From NCBI GenBank assembly GCA_903913355.1, contig CAIWKU010000376.1:1-37799 (forward strand): a stretch of DNA of 37,799 nucleotides, written 5' to 3'. Source of the stretch: an uncultured Bacteroidota bacterium (GTDB taxonomy: Bacteria > Bacteroidota > Bacteroidia > Chitinophagales > Chitinophagaceae). Made by a program: the position numbers and the translations under genes. The notes under the pieces are model-generated. The model saw only the letters and a program-made list of their open reading frames with translations. It did no database searches and was not told where the DNA came from. How positions within the stretch are numbered: position 1 is the first letter of the stretch; each line of letters begins with the position of its first letter. This document shows positions 1 to 8,768 of the stretch, one piece after another.

Positions 1-134
1 ATATTGTATACCTAGGCACTGGAGAAACAGAGTTTCGGGGGAATATTATGTAGGGCGATGGGGTATATAAATCTATCGATGGAGGTAAGACCTGGAAAAA
101 TATAGGTTTAAAAAATACACAATCTATCTCAAGA
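1..134 (+). pseudogene. Upstream fragment of the BNR-repeat protein, cut by in-frame TAG
   Basis: Reading frame 3 from base 3 translates as a BNR/VPS10-type beta-propeller segment (IVYLGTGETEFRGNIM, then a stop, then GDGVYKSIDGGKTW). It runs without a shift into the long open frame that follows. The TAG at 51-53 is the only break. Homology-type signal continues in the same frame on both sides, so this is one gene carrying a nonsense codon, or a base error such as CAG read as TAG, and not two genes. The 5' end lies outside the window. Confidence 0.6.
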
Positions 135-2759
135 GTGCGTATTCATCCTACCAATCCTGATATCGTATATGTATCCGCATTAGGACATGCATTTGGACCA
201 AACGAAGAAAGAGGCGTTTTCAAAACTATGGATGGCGGTAAAACATGGAAAAGAGTTTTATATAAAGGAGATAATGCAGGCGCAGAAGACCTGGTGATTG
301 ATCCCAATAACCCCGATATCATATTTGCTACCATTTGGCAGGTATACCGCACTCCTTATAAGATGTGGGCAGAAACCGGAGTCTCTGCTTTATATAAATC
401 TGTGGATGGCGGTGAAACCTGGACAGATCTTACCAAAAATGAAGGAATGCCTAAAAGTCCGGTAGGCAAAATTGGCGTAACCGTTTCTCCTGTTAAACCG
501 AATCGGGTTTGGGCCATTATTGAATCGAATGAGGGCGGACTATATCGTTCAGATGATGGTGGTAGTTCATGGAAAATAGTGAACAACGAGCGTAAATTAA
601 GGCAAAGGGCTTTTTATTACTCCCGTATAGTAGCAGATACCAAAGACAGTAATACGATTTATGGATTAAATGTAAATTTCTATAAATCCACTGACGGTGG
701 TATTAGTTTTAAAACAGAAATCAAGCCTCCACATGGAGATAACCATGATTTATGGATTGATCCGGAAAATCCAATGCGCATGGCAACATCCAATGATGGA
801 GGAGGTACCATTTCTGTGAATGGAGGAAAAACCTGGACAGATGAAGATTTTCCAACGGCTCAATTATATCATATTACTACTACAACCGACTTCCCTTACC
901 AGGTTGCAGGGGCGCAACAAGATAACAGTACAGTGGTAGTGCCTAGTGAAGACTATTGGTATAAGTCTCTCAATACAAATTCGATCAAACCAGGAATTGG
1001 CTTTGCCTATTCGATTGGTGGAGGCGAGAGTGGATATATTGCTCAGGACCCTAAGAACCCGGATATTTTTTATGCAGGAAGTCAGGGCGCTTTATTAACC
1101 AGGTTTAACCGGGCTAACGGAGAAATGCGTGATGTACAAGTATATCCCAGGTTCTTTTCCGGAGAAGAAGCAAAAGTATTGCCTGAAAGATGGCAGTGGA
1201 CATATCCTATTGTTTTTTCACCGGTAGATCCGAAAAGATTATATACCTGCTCACAACATGTATGGATGACCACTAATGAAGGCCAAAGCTGGGAAAGAAT
1301 CAGTCCGGATCTTACCTATGCTGATACCGCAACTTTAGGAATAAGTGGTGGATCTATCACCCGTGATATGAATGGTCCCGAAATTTATGCTACGGTATTT
1401 GCACTCGCTCCCTCTTATCAAAATGTAAATATCCTTTGGGCAGGATCTGATGATGGGTTGGTACATATTACAATGGATGGAGGAAAAACCTGGAAAAATA
1501 TTACTCCTCCTGATATGCCAAAAAATACAAGGGTAAGTATCATCGAAGCCTCTCATTTTGCAGCAGGCACAGCTTATGTGGCTGCTAAAAGATATCAGAT
1601 GGATGACAGAACGCCTTATATATGGAAGACCAACGATTATGGTGCACATTGGAAAAAAATTATCCAGGGCATTCGTGCCGATGATTATGTGCATGCAGTA
1701 AGAGAAGATATTACGCGTAAGGGATTACTATATGCCGGAACAGAACATGGGGTATGGGTTTCGTATGATGCCGGAGAATCCTGGCAAACTTTGCGACTCA
1801 ACCTGCCTGATGTTCAAGTATCAGATATTGCGGTAACGGAAAAAGATATTGTAATCGGCACACATGGAAGATCCATGTATGTATTGGATGATGTATCTCC
1901 GATAAGAGATAAAGTTTCCGGATTAAAACCCTCTGCGCCTTATCTCTTCAAGCCCTATTATGCTGTCAGAAATGTTCAAAAAGCCGTTTTTCAATATTAT
2001 CTACCTAAAGAAACGTCTGATCTTACGATTGAGATTTTTGGGAAAGATGGAAAACAGATTCAAAAATTTATAGGAGTGGCTCCCAAATCACCTAAAGACA
2101 GTAGTATTTCCGATGAAGATGAAGAGGATAGAAAAGCGCCTCCGCCAACCAGTAAAGCAGGCCTGAATAAATTTGAGTGGGATTTAAAATACCCTGCAGC
2201 TACTTCATTTAAAGGTATGATTCTCTGGGGTGCGAATAAAAATGCAGGCCCTTTGGCCCTACCTGGTATGTATATAATTAAATTGACCACTGCAGGTAAA
2301 ATCCTAACAGATTCTTTTGAAATCAAACTCGATCCGAGAATCAAAGATGTTACAAGGGCTGATCTGGAAGAAAAATTTACACTGGCTATGCAAATCAGAG
2401 ATCAAACCAGCAAAGCAAATGAAGCAGTAATACGAATCAGGGAAGTAAAAGAGAAAATAAACAAAGAAGGTATCTCTGAAAAAAACAAAGCACTGTTCAC
2501 TCAATTAACCAATATAGAGGAAAACCTTTACCAGGTAAAAAATCAGAGTTCTCAGGATCCATTGAACTTTCCGATTAAATTAAACAACCGACTGGCAGCA
2601 TTGGAAAGAGTGGTTGAATCAGGCGAGTATAAACCTACCAAAGGCTCTTATACTGTTTTTGCAGAATTGAAAAAGGAATTAGCTATACAATTGTCGCTTC
2701 TGGCAAAAACGCTTACCTCTAAAGAGGCTGCGAATTATCTGAGTGCAGACAAGAAATAA
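135..2759 (+). CDS. BNR/Asp-box repeat (VPS10/sortilin-like) 'glycosyl hydrolase', 3' part
   Basis: The 874 codons after the TAG encode repeated propeller blades with Asp-box motifs of the type S-x-D-G-G-x-T-W, for example KTMDGGKTW, KSVDGGETW, RSDDGGSSW, TMDGGKTW and SYDAGESW. They occupy roughly the first 600 residues and are followed by a C-terminal non-repeat region. Proteins of this family in Bacteroidota are usually secreted, about 1000 residues or more, and are annotated as glycosyl hydrolases, although the catalytic activity of most is unproven. The first available start after the stop is a GTG at 135 inside a conserved blade, with no convincing ribosome site, so it is probably not a natural start. 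The C-terminus is intact. A hairpin terminator follows directly. The family call is strong; the substrate is unknown. Confidence 0.75.
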   Translation: MRIHPTNPDIVYVSALGHAFGPNEERGVFKTMDGGKTWKRVLYKGDNAGAEDLVIDPNNPDIIFATIWQVYRTPYKMWAETGVSALYKSVDGGETWTDLTKNEGMPKSPVGKIGVTVSPVKPNRVWAIIESNEGGLYRSDDGGSSWKIVNNERKLRQRAFYYSRIVADTKDSNTIYGLNVNFYKSTDGGISFKTEIKPPHGDNHDLWIDPENPMRMATSNDGGGTISVNGGKTWTDEDFPTAQLYHITTTTDFPYQVAGAQQDNSTVVVPSEDYWYKSLNTNSIKPGIGFAYSIGGGESGYIAQDPKNPDIFYAGSQGALLTRFNRANGEMRDVQVYPRFFSGEEAKVLPERWQWTYPIVFSPVDPKRLYTCSQHVWMTTNEGQSWERISPDLTYADTATLGISGGSITRDMNGPEIYATVFALAPSYQNVNILWAGSDDGLVHITMDGGKTWKNITPPDMPKNTRVSIIEASHFAAGTAYVAAKRYQMDDRTPYIWKTNDYGAHWKKIIQGIRADDYVHAVREDITRKGLLYAGTEHGVWVSYDAGESWQTLRLNLPDVQVSDIAVTEKDIVIGTHGRSMYVLDDVSPIRDKVSGLKPSAPYLFKPYYAVRNVQKAVFQYYLPKETSDLTIEIFGKDGKQIQKFIGVAPKSPKDSSISDEDEEDRKAPPPTSKAGLNKFEWDLKYPAATSFKGMILWGANKNAGPLALPGMYIIKLTTAGKILTDSFEIKLDPRIKDVTRADLEEKFTLAMQIRDQTSKANEAVIRIREVKEKINKEGISEKNKALFTQLTNIEENLYQVKNQSSQDPLNFPIKLNNRLAALERVVESGEYKPTKGSYTVFAELKKELAIQLSLLAKTLTSKEAANYLSADKK

Positions 2760-2764
2760 TATCC

Positions 2765-2801
2765 AAATAAGGGTACTGAATACAATTCCGTACCCTTATT
2801 T
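2765..2801. terminator. Bidirectional intrinsic terminator
   Basis: Perfect 12-bp inverted repeat, AAATAAGGGTAC at 2765-2776 and GTACCCTTATTT at 2790-2801, with a 13-nt loop. The A/T flanks of the stem give a T-run on either strand. It sits exactly between the convergent BNR gene (plus) and the aminotransferase gene (minus), and overlaps the last codons of the latter. Confidence 0.75.
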
Positions 2802-3971
2802 AATTTGTATTAAGTCTGTTTTTGCAATGATTTCTTCCAATACTTTATACAATCTATCAAGGTCATCCTGGCTATTAAATGCATTCAGTGAATACCGTAT
2901 GTATATATCATTCTCCTGTTTCATTACCGGTACTTCTATTTGATAATTCTCAAAAAGATGCTTTTGCAAAACAACCGGGTTCGAAGTAATTACCGGAATA
3001 CTGATCATTTGACCGATAAACGCATCAGTAATCGGACTTATCGGATTAGACTGGAGTAATGTATAAAACCGCTCCGCATTTTTCTGTACCAACGCCCTGC
3101 ACGCAGCCGCAATATCAGGCCAGTTGTTTTCTTTCATAAATGCTACCGCCTTGGGCACGGTTAAAAATGCAGAAAAATCCCGGGTACCCTGCATTTGATG
3201 ATAATCTAAAAAACGGGAGTGGGAAGGGGTAGCACTTTCATACCCCCAACTGATCAACAGCGGATCGAATACATCCTGAAATTCCTTTTTAATATATAAA
3301 AATGAGCAGCCTTTGGGCGTCATCATCCACTTATGACAGGCTCCGGTATACATATCTGCACGAAGTTTGGAAAGGTCAACAGGTACATGACTGGGAGCGT
3401 GTGCTCCATCAACAATCGTAAGTAACCCTTTTTGTTTGGCAATTTCACAGATCTCTTCTACCGGTAATATTAACGCGGTTGCACTGGTAATATGGCTGAT
3501 AAAAATCGCTTTTGTTTTACTGGTGAGACCTTTAAAAAAATCATCTATCAGTTTTTCTTTTGAAATTATCGGCAGACTAATGGGCTGCCTGATATATTTT
3601 GCCCCAGCTTTCTTACAATAATAATTCCATATCCTGTCGCAGGCACCATACTCTATATTAGTGCCAAGAATTTCATCGCCCGCTTGTAATGGAAAACTTT
3701 TAGCGATAATATTTACAGCATAGGATGGATTGGTAACAAATACGATATCATCTGGATTACACTGTATATATCCACCCAACGCTTCCCTGGATTGTTGTAA
3801 GTATTTTTGGCCATTTACTGTTATGTATTGAACAGGTTCGTATTCAAGCTCTAATTGCCATTTTTGATAATCCTCAAATACTGGTCTTGGACAGGCGCCA
3901 AAAGATCCAAAATTCAAATAAGTGATGTCTGGGTTGAGCAGAAACTGAGATTTGAGTGATGCGTTTTGCAT
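2796..3971 (-). CDS. PLP-dependent aminotransferase class V-fold protein (isopenicillin-N-epimerase-like)
   Basis: A 391-residue fold-type I PLP enzyme of the class V group that includes isopenicillin N epimerase and cysteine desulfurase. The N-terminus YLNFGSFGACPRPVFEDYQ is typical of the epimerase-like branch. The central VDGAHAPSHVPVDL gives the PLP-ring Asp and the His after it, and GACHKWM provides the Schiff-base lysine. A longer reading to 4001 is open, but ATG at 3969-3971 begins the conserved part and is preferred. The gene lies 42 nt behind the membrane-protein gene at 4014-4757 on the same strand, so the two are probably co-transcribed. Substrate cannot be told: members include epimerases, desulfurases and lyases. 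Confidence 0.85.
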   Translation of the reverse strand: MQNASLKSQFLLNPDITYLNFGSFGACPRPVFEDYQKWQLELEYEPVQYITVNGQKYLQQSREALGGYIQCNPDDIVFVTNPSYAVNIIAKSFPLQAGDEILGTNIEYGACDRIWNYYCKKAGAKYIRQPISLPIISKEKLIDDFFKGLTSKTKAIFISHITSATALILPVEEICEIAKQKGLLTIVDGAHAPSHVPVDLSKLRADMYTGACHKWMMTPKGCSFLYIKKEFQDVFDPLLISWGYESATPSHSRFLDYHQMQGTRDFSAFLTVPKAVAFMKENNWPDIAAACRALVQKNAERFYTLLQSNPISPITDAFIGQMISIPVITSNPVVLQKHLFENYQIEVPVMKQENDIYIRYSLNAFNSQDDLDRLYKVLEEIIAKTDLIQIK

Positions 3972-4013
3972 AATAAATAGAATACGGTTTTGAATAATCA
4001 ACTACCTGGTAAT

Positions 4014-4757
4014 TTACCCGTTAACTGGCAGATATTTATCTGGATATATTTTCTCGATTTCGCCAATAATTTTACGCATCAAAGCAGCACATTGATCATA
4101 CCTGTCCAACACTTCCTGGGGATTTGCTAACATGCTACAGATATTATATGCTTCATCATTTTTAATAAGAGAAAGAATATTAGAAGTGCTATCGGTTAGC
4201 CTCCTTTTATTTTTCAAAATATAATTGAATAGTTCCTTTTTTATTCCCAAATAAGCTTTCGTGCTGGCAAGTAAAGCTGGTATGCTTTCCTGATAGAGGT
4301 CCATAATATCGTTTTGCAATACTTTGTCTTCAATGTTCCCTATTTTACCGGAAGATTTAAACCCCTCAAATCTGCCATCATTCGGATTGAGCTCGGTAGT
4401 GTTGAATATATTATAAGCGTACTTCTGAACTGAATCGCGATTAAGCACTTCATTCATTTTTACTCCGGAAATATAACTAAATGCATGTTTCTGACCCAGA
4501 TAGGATTTTTTGTCTTCTTCCATTTCTTTCAGGTCATGTGCCAGATCTTCCCGAAGACCCTGCATAAATTCTTTAACTTCTTTCTGCTCATGCTTATGCT
4601 CACTCCAGCTATGAAACCAGATCGAAAGTGTTACTGCAAATACAATGATCAGGATCTCAAGAACAAATTCCTGTAGCTTATGCAGAAAGGAATGCTCTTT
4701 ACTATTCCAGATGGAATATATTTTTTTAGTGTGTTTGGCTACCTCTTCTTCTGCCAT
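4014..4757 (-). CDS. Small membrane protein, DUF6090-like
   Basis: A 247-residue protein with a short charged N-terminus, one strong transmembrane segment at about residues 30-50 (FVLEILIIVFAVTLSIWF) and then a long charged, helix-rich domain (HKHEQKEVKEFMQGLREDL and onwards). This layout matches the DUF6090-type proteins common in Bacteroidota, whose function is unknown. It has no cleavable signal and no catalytic motif that I recognise. It is the first gene of a probable two-gene unit with the aminotransferase 42 nt downstream. The family assignment is by layout and is moderate; the coding call is firm. Confidence 0.75.
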   Translation of the reverse strand: MAEEEVAKHTKKIYSIWNSKEHSFLHKLQEFVLEILIIVFAVTLSIWFHSWSEHKHEQKEVKEFMQGLREDLAHDLKEMEEDKKSYLGQKHAFSYISGVKMNEVLNRDSVQKYAYNIFNTTELNPNDGRFEGFKSSGKIGNIEDKVLQNDIMDLYQESIPALLASTKAYLGIKKELFNYILKNKRRLTDSTSNILSLIKNDEAYNICSMLANPQEVLDRYDQCAALMRKIIGEIEKIYPDKYLPVNG

Positions 4758-4862
4758 TAGGTTCTGGTTAAGGGATGATTGATTTAGCTAATATAAAATA
4801 AAATTATAGACTTATCTGCTAATTGAAAGATCCAGAAAGCGTTGCTTAGATGTATTGAATAA

Positions 4863-4892
4863 TAAAGCCTTACCGTTTAGGGTAAGGCTTTA
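4863..4892 (-). terminator. Intrinsic terminator of the M14 peptidase gene
   Basis: Perfect 12-bp inverted repeat TAAAGCCTTACC (4863-4874) and GGTAAGGCTTTA (4881-4892) with a 6-nt loop. It is placed 17 nt after the stop of the minus-strand peptidase gene. On the minus strand the stem is followed by TTATT, so termination in that direction is likely. Confidence 0.75.
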
Positions 4893-4908
4893 CTGTTAAT
4901 CGGGTTAT

Positions 4909-7716
4909 TTATTTATACAACTCATTAAATAAAAATTTGAATGTTCCATGCGTCTGTGCCCTAAAAGTAATTTCCGGTCCGAATGCATACAACTTCCCTT
5001 CTCCAACTTTCGCTACAAATGCCGAAACCCCATCCTGTAAATATGCCTGTCCCCAGGCCCATCCACTGCGCAAGGGTTTATTATTTGGAAACCAGGCCAA
5101 TGGTTTTACGATTCCTTTTGCATTGGCTTCGGGGGTAATTGTAAACACAGGACTTGCATCAAAATAAACATCTGTTTCAGCGTGCATACCCCATGTAGAC
5201 TGGTCTGTAGTATCTACACTCACGCGCAAAACACTTCCGGGGATATAGAATTTTTCTCCAGGTAATTTCTTTTCCTGTCCATTCACCATTTCCACCAAGG
5301 CATCTTTTACCGGAACATGTAAATGGTATGCGAGATTGGTACTGCTTCCAATGGTAACAATATTACCACCGGCCTCAATAAATTTTTTAAGTTCAGGTAT
5401 TGATTTCTCAGGAGAGATTCTTCCTAACCTCGCTCTGTATTCTTCCGGTACATCTTCCGGTTTTATTTCATTTCTTCCAAACCCGGTTCCTGCCGCTCTG
5501 GCTGCATTATTGTTTACGGTTACAGCAGGAATAGCTCCTCCAACAAAAATGATCACATCATATTTTGAACGCAAATTGCCTGTATCAATATCTTTGGCGT
5601 AAATAATATCTACAGGAAAATGGTATTGTTCCATAATATACCTAACCCAGCCTGATGACATTGACCCGCCATAATTATCCCAAACAGCTACTTTTGCTGA
5701 ATTGATTTTCTGCAAAGATGCAGGCCGCTTATTAATTCCATTTGCGGTCACACCTGCTTCTGAGATTGCTTTTTCTATAATTGACTTTGTTTTGGGAGAA
5801 GCAGGAACAAAGAAGGATCCGATGGCAGCATCAGAGCCCTTGACAGAATCTGTCAAACGATATACTTCAATTCCGGCTTTTAGAAGATCATTGGCAACTG
5901 TAAAGGATTTGTTGGCCCTTGCATCAACCAGGTAACCCTTCGCATTTACTTCACCCTGTATTTTTCCACTTACATGCTGTAACTCGCCATAAGGAATCTT
6001 CTCAAAGGGTCCATCAAAATTTTCTAGTACCCGATCAAACTGTATACCCATGGTATATGCAAGTGTCCATCCTGCAGCATCATAAGGAGCAACAGGCGGG
6101 CCACCTGGATACAGAAAATCATTGGGGTGATCCTGTGGTTCAAACAGATCAATCACATGCGGTCTGAATGCCTGATTGGTTTTTACTATATAAGAACCTG
6201 CTGGATAATTTTTATTTCCTACTGTAAATGAACTGGTTGCTTTCTGTATAAGTATGCCCGTTCCAATCAATGCATTAATGAATCGGGTAGCCGTTGAAAA
6301 ATCTTTTTGATCTGATGGAATAATATACCCCCTCGCATCTCTCAATCCCGGGTTTTTCATTACCGTATCATAAAATTTAACAGGAATAAAATTCTCTCCC
6401 CTAAGTGCCGTTGCTGCAGCATTGGCTGAATCGGTAATGGCGGCTCTTCTTGCCGGAGTGGCCGTTTTAGCTGATTCCTGGTATAATTCGTTTATCTCGT
6501 TAATTCTTTTAGGCGATAATGTCCAATAGTCTTTTTCACCTCTTTCGATCGAGTTTTTGCCCATCTTATAAATATTATACAATAGCTCATCATGGTATCG
6601 CTGGGCATAATTCAATACCGCATAATTCAGCGATACAGAATAATCAATAGAATTTTTAAAATACCATTTTTGTGGTGTTACCGGAAAAGGGGTTGCACCA
6701 TTAGGTATCAGGCGTTGTGGTACCAGTGGAATATTGGAAGGTGTAGGACTTCCGATAATTTCTGTTAACAGCCCTACCATATTATGAAAATAGGTAGTTG
6801 TTCTCAAACCTCCATTATACCATGTTGAGTAAACCGATCCTGCACGTTCGGTATAACCGGGTTTGCCTTCTACATTTAATCGATTAATCATGGCGGCACC
6901 TACTGCATCAAGACTGGTTATTACCAGCGGATCAAAAACATAATTGAATGGGTCGCGATACGGCGGACCAGCAACAACAGATCCTGCGGGCCCGGCCTGG
7001 TGGTGATTGTACATGATCTGTGGGATCCATTCTACAAATAACTGTTTACAAATATTTTGTGTCTCTTTCAGATTCAACATATAGAAATCGCGATTATTAT
7101 CATGACCCGCATATTTCTCATATAACCTCGGTAATTGATCCGTTGTTCTCTTCTCTTCTTTTGCCTGACGCATATACCAATTAGAAACCAGCTCTTGTCC
7201 ATCCGGGTTGGCATGCGTCATTAATATAATTACCTGATCCAGTATCCGCAATGTTTCCGGATCCTTCCTGCTGATCAATTCATAAGCAGTCTGAATAAGC
7301 TGGTGCGCCCCTACTACTTCTGTAGCATGCAAGCCCCCATCAATCCAAACAATTGATTTTCCTTCGGCAGCCAATGCATGCGCCTGCTCGTCAGTCAGTC
7401 CTTCTGCATGAGCCAGTTTTTGGGATATTTCTTTATAGCGATCTAATTTTTTTAAATTCTCAGGTGAACTTACAATCAGCATCAATTGGGTTCTCCCTTC
7501 TTCTGTTTTTCCAATCTCAACCAGCTTTACTCTGTCTGAAGCTGCCGCCAATTTTCTGAAATAGGCTTCTGTTTGGGTATAATTGGCCAATTGGTAATTA
7601 TCTCCAATAGAAAAACCAAAATGCTCTTTTGGCGTAGGGATATTTTGCGCAAATGATGAATTGGCAAAAAAGAAACAAAAGAAAATAAAGAATACAATGG
7701 GGCTTTTACGTAACAT
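4909..7716 (-). CDS. Secreted M14-family zinc carboxypeptidase with C-terminal GATase-like domain
   Basis: A 935-residue protein with a clear Sec signal peptide (residues 1-23, ending SSFAQ). The M14 domain carries the zinc ligands His130 and Glu133 in GGLHATEVVGAH, the third ligand in MYNHHQAG (about 238-239), and the catalytic glutamate in GLLTEIIGSP (about 319). A HANPDGQE stretch lies between them. The last 300 or so residues hold a Rossmann-like section (KVAVWDNYGGSMSSGWVRY, DVIIFVGGA) similar to the class I glutamine-amidotransferase-like tail seen in long M14 peptidases of Bacteroidota. It probably acts in the periplasm or outside on peptides, releasing C-terminal residues. It appears monocistronic, with its own terminator. 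Family confidence is high; substrate is unknown. Confidence 0.92.
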   Translation of the reverse strand: MLRKSPIVFFIFFCFFFANSSFAQNIPTPKEHFGFSIGDNYQLANYTQTEAYFRKLAAASDRVKLVEIGKTEEGRTQLMLIVSSPENLKKLDRYKEISQKLAHAEGLTDEQAHALAAEGKSIVWIDGGLHATEVVGAHQLIQTAYELISRKDPETLRILDQVIILMTHANPDGQELVSNWYMRQAKEEKRTTDQLPRLYEKYAGHDNNRDFYMLNLKETQNICKQLFVEWIPQIMYNHHQAGPAGSVVAGPPYRDPFNYVFDPLVITSLDAVGAAMINRLNVEGKPGYTERAGSVYSTWYNGGLRTTTYFHNMVGLLTEIIGSPTPSNIPLVPQRLIPNGATPFPVTPQKWYFKNSIDYSVSLNYAVLNYAQRYHDELLYNIYKMGKNSIERGEKDYWTLSPKRINEINELYQESAKTATPARRAAITDSANAAATALRGENFIPVKFYDTVMKNPGLRDARGYIIPSDQKDFSTATRFINALIGTGILIQKATSSFTVGNKNYPAGSYIVKTNQAFRPHVIDLFEPQDHPNDFLYPGGPPVAPYDAAGWTLAYTMGIQFDRVLENFDGPFEKIPYGELQHVSGKIQGEVNAKGYLVDARANKSFTVANDLLKAGIEVYRLTDSVKGSDAAIGSFFVPASPKTKSIIEKAISEAGVTANGINKRPASLQKINSAKVAVWDNYGGSMSSGWVRYIMEQYHFPVDIIYAKDIDTGNLRSKYDVIIFVGGAIPAVTVNNNAARAAGTGFGRNEIKPEDVPEEYRARLGRISPEKSIPELKKFIEAGGNIVTIGSSTNLAYHLHVPVKDALVEMVNGQEKKLPGEKFYIPGSVLRVSVDTTDQSTWGMHAETDVYFDASPVFTITPEANAKGIVKPLAWFPNNKPLRSGWAWGQAYLQDGVSAFVAKVGEGKLYAFGPEITFRAQTHGTFKFLFNELYK

Positions 7717-7867
7717 TAGCGGGTAGTTTGGTTGTATGGAATTGAAATTAGTAGGAATACTAAATGTAAATAATTTCCAGTCACGTTTTTAAAAAACGGG
7801 TCAAAAGGGAGTCAAAATCGGTACAATCTGCTGAATGCTGAGATATTTGAGAACTGTCTGAAAAGAA

Positions 7868-8617
7868 TTACTTGGCCTTTTTCTGAAGATAATAATTAAC
7901 AAAGTCAAGGAACGAAAGAACTTCCGTATCATTCTTTAGTTTATTCTTATTTTGCTTTACCCAGTCTTCCATAGCGCTATCCGGATGCACGATTTCATAC
8001 ACTGCTTCTTTATTAAGTACTTTCAGTGTATTTACCTCCGCATTATTTGTAAGTGCATAATAGGTTTTTGAAAAAAAGGAAGAAACAGATTTCCCGGCTA
8101 ATGCATCATACGGGGCGGTTGTGATCAATGATTTTTTCATTTCCAGCAGCCGATACCTGCCATCATTTAATACCCGGTAATAGGCCAGACCCTTATTTCC
8201 AATAAAATCAGGGTATGCCTCAAATATAGATAACACTTTGGTGCTGTCTTCTCTTTGTAAAAAGACCAGTTTTTTTATAAGACTGCCATCTGTAACCAGC
8301 TCTGTACCGCTATTATCTAAATAGTGAATTTGATTTGTATAAAAATTGAGTTTTACACTTTTTAGTTTAACAATAGAGCCGCCACTTAAATATAAAAAAG
8401 CCGGAGCCCATTTATCATTCCAGAAAGGGCTTCCTTCAATATCTGCATAATTCATCAATTCGGCCTTCTTGGAACCAATAGCAGCAGGATCGTAAAATTT
8501 TACCCATCCAAAACTGGCACCTCCCTGTGACCCACTAACTACATCCAGTACCGCCTGTTGCCCATTTGCTGATAAAACGCCAATAAAAGAAAGAAAGAGA
8601 ATCAAGAATACCTTCAT
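7868..8617 (-). CDS. Secreted protein of unknown function
   Basis: A 249-residue protein with a Sec signal peptide (MKVFLILFLSFIGVLSANGQ). The mature part is predicted to be mostly beta strands in the first two thirds (SIVKLKSVKLNFYTNQIHYLDN) with a lysine-rich helical C-terminus. I do not recognise a named family. It resembles the many Bacteroidota periplasmic proteins annotated as hypothetical that describe a stored 'key/value' style beta domain. It lies 151 nt upstream of the M14 peptidase on the same strand, so co-transcription is possible but not shown. Confidence 0.8.
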   Translation of the reverse strand: MKVFLILFLSFIGVLSANGQQAVLDVVSGSQGGASFGWVKFYDPAAIGSKKAELMNYADIEGSPFWNDKWAPAFLYLSGGSIVKLKSVKLNFYTNQIHYLDNSGTELVTDGSLIKKLVFLQREDSTKVLSIFEAYPDFIGNKGLAYYRVLNDGRYRLLEMKKSLITTAPYDALAGKSVSSFFSKTYYALTNNAEVNTLKVLNKEAVYEIVHPDSAMEDWVKQNKNKLKNDTEVLSFLDFVNYYLQKKAK

Positions 8618-8688
8618 ATTGTTTTGTTTTGCATAATTAAGTTAACAAAAAGAAACAGTTTGATCTATTAATTTTTACTTAATCAGCA

Positions 8689-8713
8689 AAAACCCGCCAA
8701 ATAAGCGGGTTTT
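8689..8713 (-). terminator. Intrinsic terminator of the CoA-transferase gene
   Basis: Perfect 9-bp inverted repeat AAAACCCGC (8689-8697) and GCGGGTTTT (8705-8713) with loop CAAATAA. Read on the minus strand the GC-rich stem is followed by a run of five T. It lies 55 nt downstream of the stop of the gene at 8769-10064. Confidence 0.8.
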
Positions 8714-8768
8714 GTTACGCTAATAAAATTGAGAAACTATTTGCTCCAATCAGTAAACTGATAAAGCA

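Noticed and set aside
51..53. TAG read as a sense codon (alternative genetic code)
   Set aside because: The MgtC gene ends with TAG at 11251-11253, so TAG is a normal stop here; no release-factor or suppressor tRNA evidence is present.
7784..7798. CGTTTTT-A-AAAAACG palindrome as a terminator of the gene at 7868
   Set aside because: The loop of one base and the AT-only arms make a poor terminator; probably chance in AT-rich DNA.
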